Source of the DNA: DATBGO01 sp036558005
Lineage (GTDB): Bacteria > Actinomycetota > Actinomycetes > Streptosporangiales > Streptosporangiaceae
Reading direction: 5' to 3'
Length of the DNA stretch: 64,000 nt
Assembly: GCA_036558005.1 (NCBI GenBank)
Contig: DATBGO010000349.1
Coordinates: 1 to 64,000, forward strand
Shown: piece by piece, positions 14,851 through 23,055 of the stretch
Layout of the letters: each line of letters begins with the position of its first letter
How positions within the stretch are numbered: position 1 is the stretch's first letter
The notes under the pieces: model-generated
Told to the model about the DNA's origin: nothing
The model's input: only the letters and a program-made list of their open reading frames with translations
Databases searched by the model: none
Program-made: the position numbers and the translations under genes

Positions 14851-17640
14851 ATGACTAACGTGGGGGCAGGGACGACCGGTCCGGCGCTTGTAGTCCGGAC
14901 TCAGGGCTCCGACCGTAGCCTACAGGCAGGGCCCGCCTACAAGATTGGCCGGAACCCCGCATCCGACATCGTGGTCGACGATTCACGGGTGTCGTGGCAG
15001 CACGCCGTGCTCCGGCTTGAGCACGGTGACTGGCTGCTGGAGGACTCCGGCAGCACGAACGGCACGTTCCTGGACTCCCGGCGGGTCCAGCGGGTGCCCA
15101 TCGACGGTGAATGCACGGTACGGCTCGGGCACCCCGACGACGGCCCGGTCATGTCCTGCTCGGTCGCCCGCCCCGCTGCCCCCGCCGCCGGGCCGATGGG
15201 CACCGCGCTGGCGGACCGGCCGGCTGGCCTGCGCCAGGACGGCCAGGCCGCCGGGCGGGGCCAGCCGCAGCCACCGCCGCCGCGGCCCGCCGCCCCGCCG
15301 CCCGGCCAGGGCCAGGGCGGGGGCGGCCGGGGCTACGACCCGCACGCGACCGGCTTCCCGGCCGGATCCCCCGCCTCCAGCATCGTCCGCCAGCCCAGCG
15401 CGATCATGCGGCTGCCCACCAGGGTGCTGCGGATCGGCCGGGCCGCCGACAACGATGTCGTCGTCGACGACCTGAGCGTGTCCCGCTACCACGCCGAGCT
15501 GCGCAATTCCGCCCGCGGCTACGAGATCGTGGACCTGGCCAGCCACAACGGCACGTTCGTCAACGGCGCCCGGGTGTCATCGGCGATCGTCACCGAGCGG
15601 GACATCGTCGCCATCGGGCCGGCCACGTTCCGGCTGATCGGCGACGAGCTGCAGCAGTTCATCGACTCCGGTGACATCTCGCTGCAGGCCAGGGACCTCA
15701 CCGTGCGGCTGTCCAGCGGCAAGGTGCTGCTCGACCACGTCAGCTTCCCGCTCGGCGAGCGCTGCCTGCTCGGCGTCATCGGGCCCAGCGGCGCGGGCAA
15801 GTCCACCCTGCTCGGCGCGCTGACCGGGATCTCGCCCGCCACCCAGGGCTCGGTCCTGTACGACAACCGTGACCTCTACGCCTACTACGACGAGCTACGC
15901 TACCGGATCGGGCTGGTGCCGCAGCAGGAGATCCTGCACACCCAGCTGTCGGCCCGGCGGGCGCTCGGCTTCGCCGCCGAGCTCAGGTTCCCGCGCGACG
16001 TCAGCAAGGCCGAGCGGGAAACCCGGATCACCGAGGTGCTGGAAGAGCTGTCGCTGACCAAGCACGCGGAGACCAGGACGTCGGCGCTGTCCGGCGGCCA
16101 GCAAAAGCGCGTCAACGTCGCGATGGAGCTGCTCACCAAGCCCTCGCTGCTGTTCCTCGACGAGCCGACCTCCGGCCTGGACCCGGGCCTGGACAAGTCG
16201 GTCATGGAGCTGATGGCCGATCTCGCGCACGACGGGCGCACGGTCATCGTGGTCACCCACAGCGTCGCGAACCTGAATCTCTGCGACCGGCTGCTGGTCC
16301 TGGTGCCCGGCGGCAAGATCGGTTACTTCGGGCCGCCCGCGGACGCGCTGAAGCACTTCGGCCAGCCCGGCTGGGCCGAGGTGTTCCAGGCGTTCGAGGC
16401 CGAGCCAGGCCGGGACTGGGCCGGCGAGTACCGGCGCTCGGCCTACCACGCGATGTACGTCGCCTCCGAGCTGGACGGCCAGGCCGCCACCCCGCACCCG
16501 GTGCAGGCGGCCCCGCCGCCCGCGGCCAGGAACCGGTTCGCCCAGCTGTCCACGCTGTGCCGCCGGTACCTCGCGGTGATCGCCTCCGACCGGGTGTTCC
16601 TGGCCGTGCTGGCGGCGCTGCCGCTGTTCCTGGGCATCCTGATCCGGGTCATCCCGTCCCCGCAGGGGCTGCGCGGACCCGGCAATACCGATATCGGGAC
16701 GCTGCTGCTGATCCTGATCCTCAGCACCTGCTTCACCGGCGCGGCCAACTCGGTCCGCGAACTGGTCAAGGAACGGGTGATCTACAGCAGGGAACGGGCC
16801 GCCGGGTTGTCCTCCGGCGCCTACCTGCTGTCCAAATTGATCATCCTCGCGGTGCTGTCGGCGGTCCAGGCGGCGCTATTGGTCGCGGTCGGCCTGGTCG
16901 GCAGGAAGATGCCGCTGACCGGGTCGTTCCTGACCCACCTGCCGCTGGTCGAACTGCTCATCGCGCTGGCCGTGCTGGCCGCCGCGTCGATGACGCTCGG
17001 GCTGCTGATCTCCGCGATGGTCAGCACCTCGGAGCGGACGATGCCGCTGCTGGTGGTGATCGTGCTGTTCCAGGTCGTGCTGACCGGCGGCATCTTCTCG
17101 CTCAACGGCAAGGCCGGGATCGAGCAGGTCGCCTGGCTGTCGCCGTCACGCTGGGGGTTCGCGGCAGCCGCGTCCACCACCAACCTCAACGTGATCCAGT
17201 TCCCGGCCGCGAAGGCGCCCCCGGCTTCGCACCCCTCGCCGTCCCCGGGCACGCATCACAAGAAGTCACCTTCCGGCGGCACCGCACCGGGCGGGTCCTC
17301 GCCCGGCGGCGGCGCCTCGCCGAGCAGCGCGGCGTCACCGTCCGCCACCGCGTCGTCCAGCGCCGCCGCGACGCCGAGCCCGAGCGGCACGGCGAGCACC
17401 ACGGCCAAGCTGAGCGCGGCCAAGCCGAAGCCGAAGGCGAAGGCTTCGCCGAGCCCGTCCGCCTCGCAGACCGGCGCCGGCTCGTCGTCCGGCTCGCCGT
17501 CGCTGACCACCGACCCGCTGTGGAAGCACAAGGCGGGCACCTGGCTGCTGGACGTGGGGATGATGCTCGCGCTGGGGCTGGTGTTCTCCGTCATCGCCTG
17601 GTGGCGGCTGCTCCGGATCGGCCCCGCCAGGCGCCGGTAA
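14851..17640 (+). CDS. FHA-FHA-ABC transporter (ATPase and permease in one chain)
   Basis: The protein has 929 aa. FHA1 is at about 28-95 (IGR, SWQH, GSTNGTF) and FHA2 at about 188-265 (IGR, SRYH, SHNGTF, all canonical). The ABCG-type ATPase runs from about 280-500, with Walker A at 311 (GPSGAGKST), signature LSGGQQKR near 413 and Walker B LLFLDEPTSGLDPG. An ABC2-type permease with about six helices (584-770) follows. A roughly 100-residue Ser/Pro/Ala/Lys-rich segment (about 789-887) interrupts the membrane part before a final helix (895-920). Similar FHA-ABC proteins (for example mycobacterial Rv1747) are phosphorylated and exported-lipid related. Substrate unknown. Its FHA pair is a close paralogue of that on the P450 fusion. 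Confidence 0.93.
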   Translation: MTNVGAGTTGPALVVRTQGSDRSLQAGPAYKIGRNPASDIVVDDSRVSWQHAVLRLEHGDWLLEDSGSTNGTFLDSRRVQRVPIDGECTVRLGHPDDGPVMSCSVARPAAPAAGPMGTALADRPAGLRQDGQAAGRGQPQPPPPRPAAPPPGQGQGGGGRGYDPHATGFPAGSPASSIVRQPSAIMRLPTRVLRIGRAADNDVVVDDLSVSRYHAELRNSARGYEIVDLASHNGTFVNGARVSSAIVTERDIVAIGPATFRLIGDELQQFIDSGDISLQARDLTVRLSSGKVLLDHVSFPLGERCLLGVIGPSGAGKSTLLGALTGISPATQGSVLYDNRDLYAYYDELRYRIGLVPQQEILHTQLSARRALGFAAELRFPRDVSKAERETRITEVLEELSLTKHAETRTSALSGGQQKRVNVAMELLTKPSLLFLDEPTSGLDPGLDKSVMELMADLAHDGRTVIVVTHSVANLNLCDRLLVLVPGGKIGYFGPPADALKHFGQPGWAEVFQAFEAEPGRDWAGEYRRSAYHAMYVASELDGQAATPHPVQAAPPPAARNRFAQLSTLCRRYLAVIASDRVFLAVLAALPLFLGILIRVIPSPQGLRGPGNTDIGTLLLILILSTCFTGAANSVRELVKERVIYSRERAAGLSSGAYLLSKLIILAVLSAVQAALLVAVGLVGRKMPLTGSFLTHLPLVELLIALAVLAAASMTLGLLISAMVSTSERTMPLLVVIVLFQVVLTGGIFSLNGKAGIEQVAWLSPSRWGFAAAASTTNLNVIQFPAAKAPPASHPSPSPGTHHKKSPSGGTAPGGSSPGGGASPSSAASPSATASSSAAATPSPSGTASTTAKLSAAKPKPKAKASPSPSASQTGAGSSSGSPSLTTDPLWKHKAGTWLLDVGMMLALGLVFSVIAWWRLLRIGPARRR

Positions 17641-17685
17641 CGAAGGGGCGCCGCGGGGCCGGGCTCGCGGTGACAGGCCTGGAAA

Positions 17686-17728
17686 GCGCGGGCCCGGGCC
17701 GCCGGTCGGTGGCGGCCCGGGCCCGCGC
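17686..17728. terminator. Perfect 18-bp hairpin between convergent genes
   Basis: GCGCGGGCCCGGGCCGCC and its exact complement are separated by a 7-nt loop (GGTCGGT). It sits between the convergent FHA-ABC and hydrolase genes, so it would act as a bidirectional terminator. There is no T tract, as is common in actinomycetes. Confidence 0.65.
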
Positions 17729-17751
17729 GGTGTGCGGTTGGCGTTACCCGG

Positions 17752-19191
17752 TCAGTGCCTGCCCCGCCGCGGGCGCTGGTCGAATGGCCGCAGGTAGCGG
17801 GTCGGCTGGAACGAGGTGAACGCGGCCGGGGTGGCGACGACGCTGCCGCCGCTGCTGAACACGTTCAGGCCCGGGCCGAGCGCGGCCGCGGCCGTGTTCA
17901 GGCTGGAGGTCCGCAGCGCGTGGTCGTCCCAGCGGCCGGCCTGCATCCGGTTCAGCAGGACGTTGACCGCCGAGATGGTCTCCGCCGGGGTGAACGCGCA
18001 GTGCCCGGCCCGGTTGACGAAGATCTGCCGCAGCAGCCGCGAGTCGCCTGCCCGCCGGACCACGCTGGCGTAAGCCTGCTCGTTCTCCGGAACCACCAGG
18101 CCATCACCAGTGGTGTGCATGGTGAGCACCGGCATCCGCAGCTCGCCGTTGAAGGTGATGTTGCGGGCCAGGTAAGCCACCGCCGACGGGTCGGCCTTGA
18201 TCCGCGCGGCGTGGTTCAGCGTCGCCAGGTCGGCGTTCAGGTTCAGCCCCGCCGCCTTGTACAGCCCCTTCACCTCGGCGAAGTCGGCCGACTGGTGCAG
18301 GTCCCTGACGTAGTCGACGCCGGTGTTCCAGGACGCGTTGCCGCCGGCCCTGGCCTCCAGCTCGGCCCGGAACGCGAACACGAACGGGAAGGTCACCTGG
18401 GTGTCCCAGAGGAACTGGTTGGCTTCCTGGCCGGCGAAGTCGGTCCTGGCCGGCTCGGGTGACAGCGGGGTGAACCATCCAGGCGTGTCGCCCAGCGCCG
18501 CGACCAGGGCGAGCCTGGCCTGGCCGGCCGGGGTCGTCTGCGCCTGGGACGCGATGGTCTCGGCGCTGGTCAGGTTGGCGACCGGGTTGGTGATGTTGAC
18601 CAGCTGCAGGTTGCTGGCCGGCGCGATCAGCTGCTGGAAGGCGAACTCGGCATCCAGCGCGGTGTTCCAGGTGGCGACCCCGCCCGACAGCACGCCGCAC
18701 ATCGGCAGCGCCGCGCTGAACCTGCTGGGGAACGTCTGGATCAGGCCCGCGGTGATGATGCCGCCGAGTGAGTGCCCCCAGGCGATCGTGTGCCTGGGCT
18801 GCCCGACCCGCTGGCTGAAGGCGTCCAGGGTGGCGATCTGGTCGGGCAGCGCCTGCTGGATCGCCCAGCCGGTGGTGGCGTAGGACGAGCCAGCCAGCGC
18901 GTAGCCGTGGCCGAGCAGGTAGGCACCGGTGACCGGGTCGCCGACGTCCTGCGCCGGGTTGGCCGAGCCCGGCGTCACATAGCCGTGGCTGTAGAGGAAC
19001 AGGGTGCCGTTCCAGTTGTCGGGGACCTGGATCTCGTAGGTCGCACCGTCAGCGAAGCTTCCGGTCAGCGTGGTCACGTCTGCCGGGCCAGCCTGGGGGG
19101 CAGCCAGTGCTGGCGCGGCCGCGAAGCTGATGCCCGCGGCCAGTACCGCGGCCGACAGCGCGGCGGCCGGGCGTCCCCTTAGTTTTCGCAT
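17752..19191 (-). CDS. Secreted alpha/beta-hydrolase, 479 aa
   Basis: The N terminus is a Sec-type signal peptide (MRKLRGRP, then an Ala-rich helix, cleavage near ALA-APQ about residue 31). The catalytic domain follows, with an oxyanion-region YSHGY, the nucleophile elbow GHSLGG (Ser141), and a late GHCAF that supplies the catalytic His. The size and the C-terminal MQAGRWDDHALRT region resemble actinobacterial secreted DUF6351/tannase-like or depolymerase-like esterases. The exact substrate is unknown. The ATG at 19191 has GGAAGG at proper spacing; an ATG two codons earlier does not. No partner genes adjoin it. Confidence 0.85.
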   Translation of the reverse strand: MRKLRGRPAAALSAAVLAAGISFAAAPALAAPQAGPADVTTLTGSFADGATYEIQVPDNWNGTLFLYSHGYVTPGSANPAQDVGDPVTGAYLLGHGYALAGSSYATTGWAIQQALPDQIATLDAFSQRVGQPRHTIAWGHSLGGIITAGLIQTFPSRFSAALPMCGVLSGGVATWNTALDAEFAFQQLIAPASNLQLVNITNPVANLTSAETIASQAQTTPAGQARLALVAALGDTPGWFTPLSPEPARTDFAGQEANQFLWDTQVTFPFVFAFRAELEARAGGNASWNTGVDYVRDLHQSADFAEVKGLYKAAGLNLNADLATLNHAARIKADPSAVAYLARNITFNGELRMPVLTMHTTGDGLVVPENEQAYASVVRRAGDSRLLRQIFVNRAGHCAFTPAETISAVNVLLNRMQAGRWDDHALRTSSLNTAAAALGPGLNVFSSGGSVVATPAAFTSFQPTRYLRPFDQRPRRGRH

Positions 19192-19327
19192 GATCACCTT
19201 CCATTACTGCGAGCCGGTGCTATTTGCGGCCCTTGGTGGACTCTAGACCGTTAGGGATGGAAAGTGACAGACAGGGGAACGCCAGGCGTCCGCCGGTCGC
19301 GGCGGCCAGGCCCGGCCATACGCCAGC

Positions 19328-19361
19328 GGAGCCGGCCGCCAGGTGCCCGGCGGCCGGCTCC
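19328..19361 (-). terminator. 13-bp GC hairpin downstream of the L,D-transpeptidase
   Basis: GGAGCCGGCCGCC and its exact complement flank an 8-nt loop. It lies about 45 bp beyond the stop of the transpeptidase gene and before the hydrolase gene, so it probably separates the two transcription units. Confidence 0.55.
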
Positions 19362-19403
19362 TGCGGCGCTGCTGGTCCCGCGCACGGCGCGGGAAAAGGC
19401 TGG

Positions 19404-20228
19404 TCAGCCGTGCCGGATATACAGCGGCGTGCCCACGCCCCCGGTGCTGAAGTTAATCTTCTTGTGGAAGAAGTTGGCGATGTCCATCGGGATCCGCACG
19501 CAGCCGTGCGACGCCGGGTAATAGGGCACCGGAATGTCACCGTGCACGGCGTAGGCGCGGCCGATGAAGAACGCCGAGTTGTACATGGTCCCGAGGGGCA
19601 CCTTTATCCAGCCCGGAGCGTAGCTGAGGAACCGGAAGTTGCCGGTCGGCGTGATCGCCGGGCCGCAGGTCCCGCCGCCGGGGCAGGGGTAGTAGTAGCC
19701 GCCGCCGGTCGACACGTGACTGATCAGCTCGATGTCGTTGTGGTTGTAGAGGACCAGTATTTCCTTCCTCAGGTTGATCTCTACCCGGCGGCTGCCGCCA
19801 CGGGGCACCAGCACCCGGGGCAGGCGCGGATGCAGCAGCGCGCGCTGCAGCCTCCGGTCGGCGTCGTTGGCGTTCTTCGCGTCGATCGTGAAGCCCTGCA
19901 CCCGCTTGAAGGCCCACACCGCCTCCAGCGTGCTCTGGCCGAAGACACCGTCGATCTTGCCCGGGTAGTACTTCAGCACGTCCAGCCGTCGCTGCAGGTT
20001 CTTCACCGCGGTGCCGCGCATGCCCAGCCGCAGGATCCGGCCGGACGGGTGATAGGCCAGGACCGCCTCCGCCGGTGGCGCCGCTGGCGAGGTCACGGCC
20101 CGCGGCGCCACCGGCGAAGTCCTTGCCGCCGGGCTGGCGGCGGCTATCCCGCCCGGCCCGGCCGAAATCAGGCCAGCCGCCATGACCACGCCGATGGCCG
20201 GCAGCCACTTCGAATTCGCCACCTTCAT
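19404..20228 (-). CDS. Secreted L,D-transpeptidase (YkuD domain) with peptidoglycan-binding domain
   Basis: This 274-aa protein has a signal peptide (about 1-31), an Ala/Pro linker, and a PG_binding_1 domain (about 64-115: LGMRGTAVKNLQRRLDVL, YPGKIDGVFGQSTLEAVWAFK). The YkuD catalytic domain (about 145-270) ends with the hallmark HGDIPVPYYPASHGCVRI, in which the Cys is the nucleophile. Such enzymes make 3-3 crosslinks in peptidoglycan or anchor proteins. An AAGGAGCAGG stands before the ATG. The CPGGGTCGP insertion holds an extra Cys pair that may form a disulfide outside the cell. Confidence 0.92.
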   Translation of the reverse strand: MKVANSKWLPAIGVVMAAGLISAGPGGIAAASPAARTSPVAPRAVTSPAAPPAEAVLAYHPSGRILRLGMRGTAVKNLQRRLDVLKYYPGKIDGVFGQSTLEAVWAFKRVQGFTIDAKNANDADRRLQRALLHPRLPRVLVPRGGSRRVEINLRKEILVLYNHNDIELISHVSTGGGYYYPCPGGGTCGPAITPTGNFRFLSYAPGWIKVPLGTMYNSAFFIGRAYAVHGDIPVPYYPASHGCVRIPMDIANFFHKKINFSTGGVGTPLYIRHG

Positions 20229-20452
20229 GCCTGCTCCTTGAGGGCTGCCTGCCGCGCGCCCGGCGCGCTCAGGACGGGGGGTAAAGCATTAACGGCACCT
20301 GATCCAATTCAATCGGACCGAACTGCCATTTCCTAGACGCCCGGGCCGGGCGGCGGGTTGCCGTGGCGGTGAACCCCGGGCCGGCCAGATCCGTTGTCAC
20401 GGGGACAGTTCCGCGCGGCTACCGGGCCGCCGGCCGGGAGGTGCCCATCGCC

Positions 20453-20647
20453 ATGAAGAGCAGCCTGCTCATCGCCATCGGGGCGCTGCTGGTTATCGCC
20501 GGGGTCATCTGGGGGCTACAGGGAATGGGTGCCATCGGCGGCAGCGTGATGTCGGGGGTGACGTTCTGGGCGGTGGCCGGCCCGGTCATCGCGATAGCGG
20601 GCCTGGTCCTGGCGGGGGCCGGCCTGCGCAGCCGGCCGTCCAGGTAA
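20453..20647 (+). CDS. Small membrane protein, 64 aa, two helices
   Basis: The ATG at 20453 has GGGAGG about 11 nt upstream. The product is MKSS followed by a hydrophobic helix (about 5-20), a Gly-rich loop with a WGLQGMGAIGGSVMSG segment, and a second helix (about 33-55), ending with Arg/Ser. This is the pattern of widely distributed small actinobacterial integral membrane proteins of unknown function. Longer in-frame starts are possible but lack ribosome sites. It is followed by a 200-bp gap and PPK2. Confidence 0.7.
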   Translation: MKSSLLIAIGALLVIAGVIWGLQGMGAIGGSVMSGVTFWAVAGPVIAIAGLVLAGAGLRSRPSR

Positions 20648-20846
20648 TCCTGCCCTCAGGTGTGCGCCTGGAAGGCGCGGGTATCTACCCCGCGTCGTTC
20701 GGCGTGCCGCCGAAATAGTGACTGACCAGGCAGAACGGGGGCTGTGGTGAGTTTCGTCAGCAATGTCCGGGAGGCGGCCAGCGGGCGCTTCCCGCGGCTG
20801 CGCGAAAGCCGGACGGGACGACACACCGGCGCTGCGGGGCAGTCCA

Positions 20847-21983
20847 GTGTCCGGCCAGGCTGATGACGCCGACGTCGAAGCGGTCCTCCGGCGGCTCGCC
20901 GACCAGCTGGGGCTGCGGATCAGCCAGAAGAAAGGCAGCGCGCGGCTAGTCCGCCACGACGGCACGCCGGTCCAGACCTGGCGCCAGGACTACCCCTACG
21001 ATCAGCGGCTCAGCCGCGCCGCATACCAGCATGCTCTGCAGCCGCTGCAGATCGAGCTGCTCAAGCTGCAGCGGTCGGTCAAGTCCTCCGGGGACAGGCT
21101 GGCGATCGTGTTCGAGGGCAGGGACGCGGCCGGCAAGGGCGGCACGATCAAGCGGTTCACCGAGAACCTCAACCCGCGCGGCGCGCGGGTCGTGGCCCTG
21201 GAGAAGCCGACGGAACGGGAGCTGTCACAGTGGTACCTGCACCGGTACCTGCGGCACATGCCCGCGCCAGGAGAGATCGTTTTCTTCGACCGGTCCTGGT
21301 ACAACCGGGCCGGGGTCGAGCGGGTGATGGGATTCTGCGGGCACGAGGAGTACCTGGAATTCCTGACCGAGGCCCCCGAATTCGAGCGAATGCTGGTCCA
21401 TGACGGGATCACGCTGATCAAGTTCTGGTTCTCGGTGTCCCAGACCGAGCAGCTCAGGCGGTTCATCCACCGGCAGCGGGACCCGGTCAAGCAGTGGAAG
21501 CTGAGCGCCATCGACCTGGCCTCGCTGGATAAATGGTACGAATACACCGCGGCCAAGGAGGCGATGTTCTTTCACACCGACCGGGCTGGGGTGCCGTGGA
21601 CCGTGGTCAAGAGCAACGACAAGAAACGGGCCCGGCTGGAGGCGCTGCGTTACGTGCTTTCCTGCCTGGACTACGCGGAGAAGGACGAGCAGGTGGTCGG
21701 CCAGCCCGACCCGCTGATCGTCGGCCCCGTGCCGCTGCTGCACGACAGCGCTGGCCTGCCGGCCGCCAGCACCGTGCGGCGCGGATCACGCCGCAAGGGC
21801 CAGGTCGCCGCGCTGCCCGCGGCCCCGCGCCCAGCCGGCCGGCCGGCCAAGGCGCCGGCCAGCGGCGCGCCGGGCAAGAATGGCCGGCTGGTCCTCGGCC
21901 CGCGCGGCGACGATCCCGCCCGGGCTGGCAGGCCGCGGGCAGCTCCTGCCGACGCCGTGCGGCCGCTGCAGACGCCCGGGTAG
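20847..21983 (+). CDS. ppk2: Polyphosphate kinase 2 (PPK2 family)
   Basis: The product is about 378 aa. The PPK2 core has Walker A FEGRDAAGKGGTIKRF, the lid segment ending RYLRHMPAPGEIVFFDRSWYNRAG, and RFIHRQRDPVKQWKLS. PPK2 enzymes move phosphate between polyphosphate and nucleotides; the long single-domain form here fits the class that phosphorylates nucleoside diphosphates or makes GTP/ATP from polyP. The C-terminal 80 residues are a Pro/Ala/Arg-rich tail, probably disordered. The GTG at 20847 (VSGQADD) is chosen because homology starts soon after; no strong ribosome site is seen, so the start could be slightly upstream. Confidence 0.9.
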   Translation: MSGQADDADVEAVLRRLADQLGLRISQKKGSARLVRHDGTPVQTWRQDYPYDQRLSRAAYQHALQPLQIELLKLQRSVKSSGDRLAIVFEGRDAAGKGGTIKRFTENLNPRGARVVALEKPTERELSQWYLHRYLRHMPAPGEIVFFDRSWYNRAGVERVMGFCGHEEYLEFLTEAPEFERMLVHDGITLIKFWFSVSQTEQLRRFIHRQRDPVKQWKLSAIDLASLDKWYEYTAAKEAMFFHTDRAGVPWTVVKSNDKKRARLEALRYVLSCLDYAEKDEQVVGQPDPLIVGPVPLLHDSAGLPAASTVRRGSRRKGQVAALPAAPRPAGRPAKAPASGAPGKNGRLVLGPRGDDPARAGRPRAAPADAVRPLQTPG

Positions 21984-22025
21984 CCCGGGCAGCGGCCCGC
22001 GCCCCGTTGCGAGAATGCGGATACT

Positions 22026-22041
22026 TTCTAGACTCCTAGAA
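22026..22041 (+). promoter_or_regulatory. Inverted repeat TTCTAG-ACTC-CTAGAA over a -10-like box
   Basis: A perfect 6+6 bp inverted repeat with a 4-nt spacer overlaps TACTTT at 22022-22027, a TANNNT-type -10 box. It stands about 130 bp upstream of the dehydrogenase gene at 22174, in a gap without a convincing gene. This layout fits an operator covering a promoter. Confidence 0.4.
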
Positions 22042-22173
22042 GGCCTCCCGCTCCTGCGGCCAGCCTGCGCCTGCCCGCTGCCCGCGCAACGCGACGAGGC
22101 ACGAGGAGGACGGTGCTATGCGGCGCAGGAACGGCCTTGCGGTGGTCAGGGCCGGGGTGGCTGGAGCGGGCGC

Positions 22174-23055
22174 ATGACAGCGGTCGCTGTGATCGGGCTC
22201 GGGGCGATGGGGAGCCGCATCGCCGCCCGGCTGATGGCCGCGGGCCATGAGGTGACGGTGTGGAACAGGTCAGCCGGGAGCGCCGAGCGGCTGGCCGGTC
22301 TCGGGGCGTTCCCGGCGGCGACGCCAGCGGAGGCCGCGAGCCGGGCGGAGGTGCTGATCACGATGGTCGCGGATCCGGCGGCACTTCGGGCAGCGACGGA
22401 GGCAGCGGACGGAGTCGTAGCCGGCGCCAGCGAATCGCTGACGGTCATCGAGATGTCGACGGTGGGGCCGGCGGCCGTGGCACGGCTGGCGTCAGTGCTG
22501 CCGCCGGGAACCGGGCTGGTCGACGCGCCCGTCCTGGGCAGCCTGGCCGAGGCTGAGTCGGGATCGCTGGTGATCTTCGCGGGCGGGGAGGCCCAGATCG
22601 TGGAGCGCGTGTCGCTGGTCCTGTCGGCGGTCGGCTCGGTGCGGCATGTCGGGCAGGCTGGGGCTGGCGCGGCGGCGAAGCTGGTGGCCAACGCGGTCCT
22701 GTTTGCCACGCTCGGGACGCTTGGCGAGGCGATTGTGCTGGCGCGTGGCCTCGGCCTGTCTGCTGACGCTGCTTACCAGGTGCTGGCGGCTACCCCGCTC
22801 GCCGCGCAGGCTGAGCGGCGCCGGCCGGCCATAGAGGCCGGCGAGTATCCGCCCCGCTTCGCGCTGACCCTGGCGGAAAAGGACGCGCGGCTTACCGCCG
22901 CCGCCGCGGCTGATGCCGGGGTGACCCTGCGGCTGATCGCCGCGGCCGGATCGTGGCTCGCCGAGGCGGAGCAGTCCGGCCTGGGGAGCCGGGACTACAC
23001 AGCCGTGCTGAAGACGATCCTGGGCAGCGGCAGCGACAGGGCAGAAGGCTCCTAG
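22174..23055 (+). CDS. NAD(P)-dependent beta-hydroxyacid dehydrogenase family oxidoreductase
   Basis: This 293-aa protein is of the 6-phosphogluconate/3-hydroxyisobutyrate dehydrogenase superfamily. It has the N-terminal Rossmann motif VIGLGAMGSRIAARL, substrate-binding segment DAPVLGS (the family pattern DAPVSGG is altered at two places), and the catalytic-Lys helix GAGAAAKLVANAVL, whose Lys is the expected general base. A C-terminal helical dimerisation domain follows. The ATG at 22174 has GGAG upstream. The substrate cannot be deduced. It converges with rlmB and overlaps it by 4 bp. Confidence 0.88.
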   Translation: MTAVAVIGLGAMGSRIAARLMAAGHEVTVWNRSAGSAERLAGLGAFPAATPAEAASRAEVLITMVADPAALRAATEAADGVVAGASESLTVIEMSTVGPAAVARLASVLPPGTGLVDAPVLGSLAEAESGSLVIFAGGEAQIVERVSLVLSAVGSVRHVGQAGAGAAAKLVANAVLFATLGTLGEAIVLARGLGLSADAAYQVLAATPLAAQAERRRPAIEAGEYPPRFALTLAEKDARLTAAAAADAGVTLRLIAAAGSWLAEAEQSGLGSRDYTAVLKTILGSGSDRAEGS

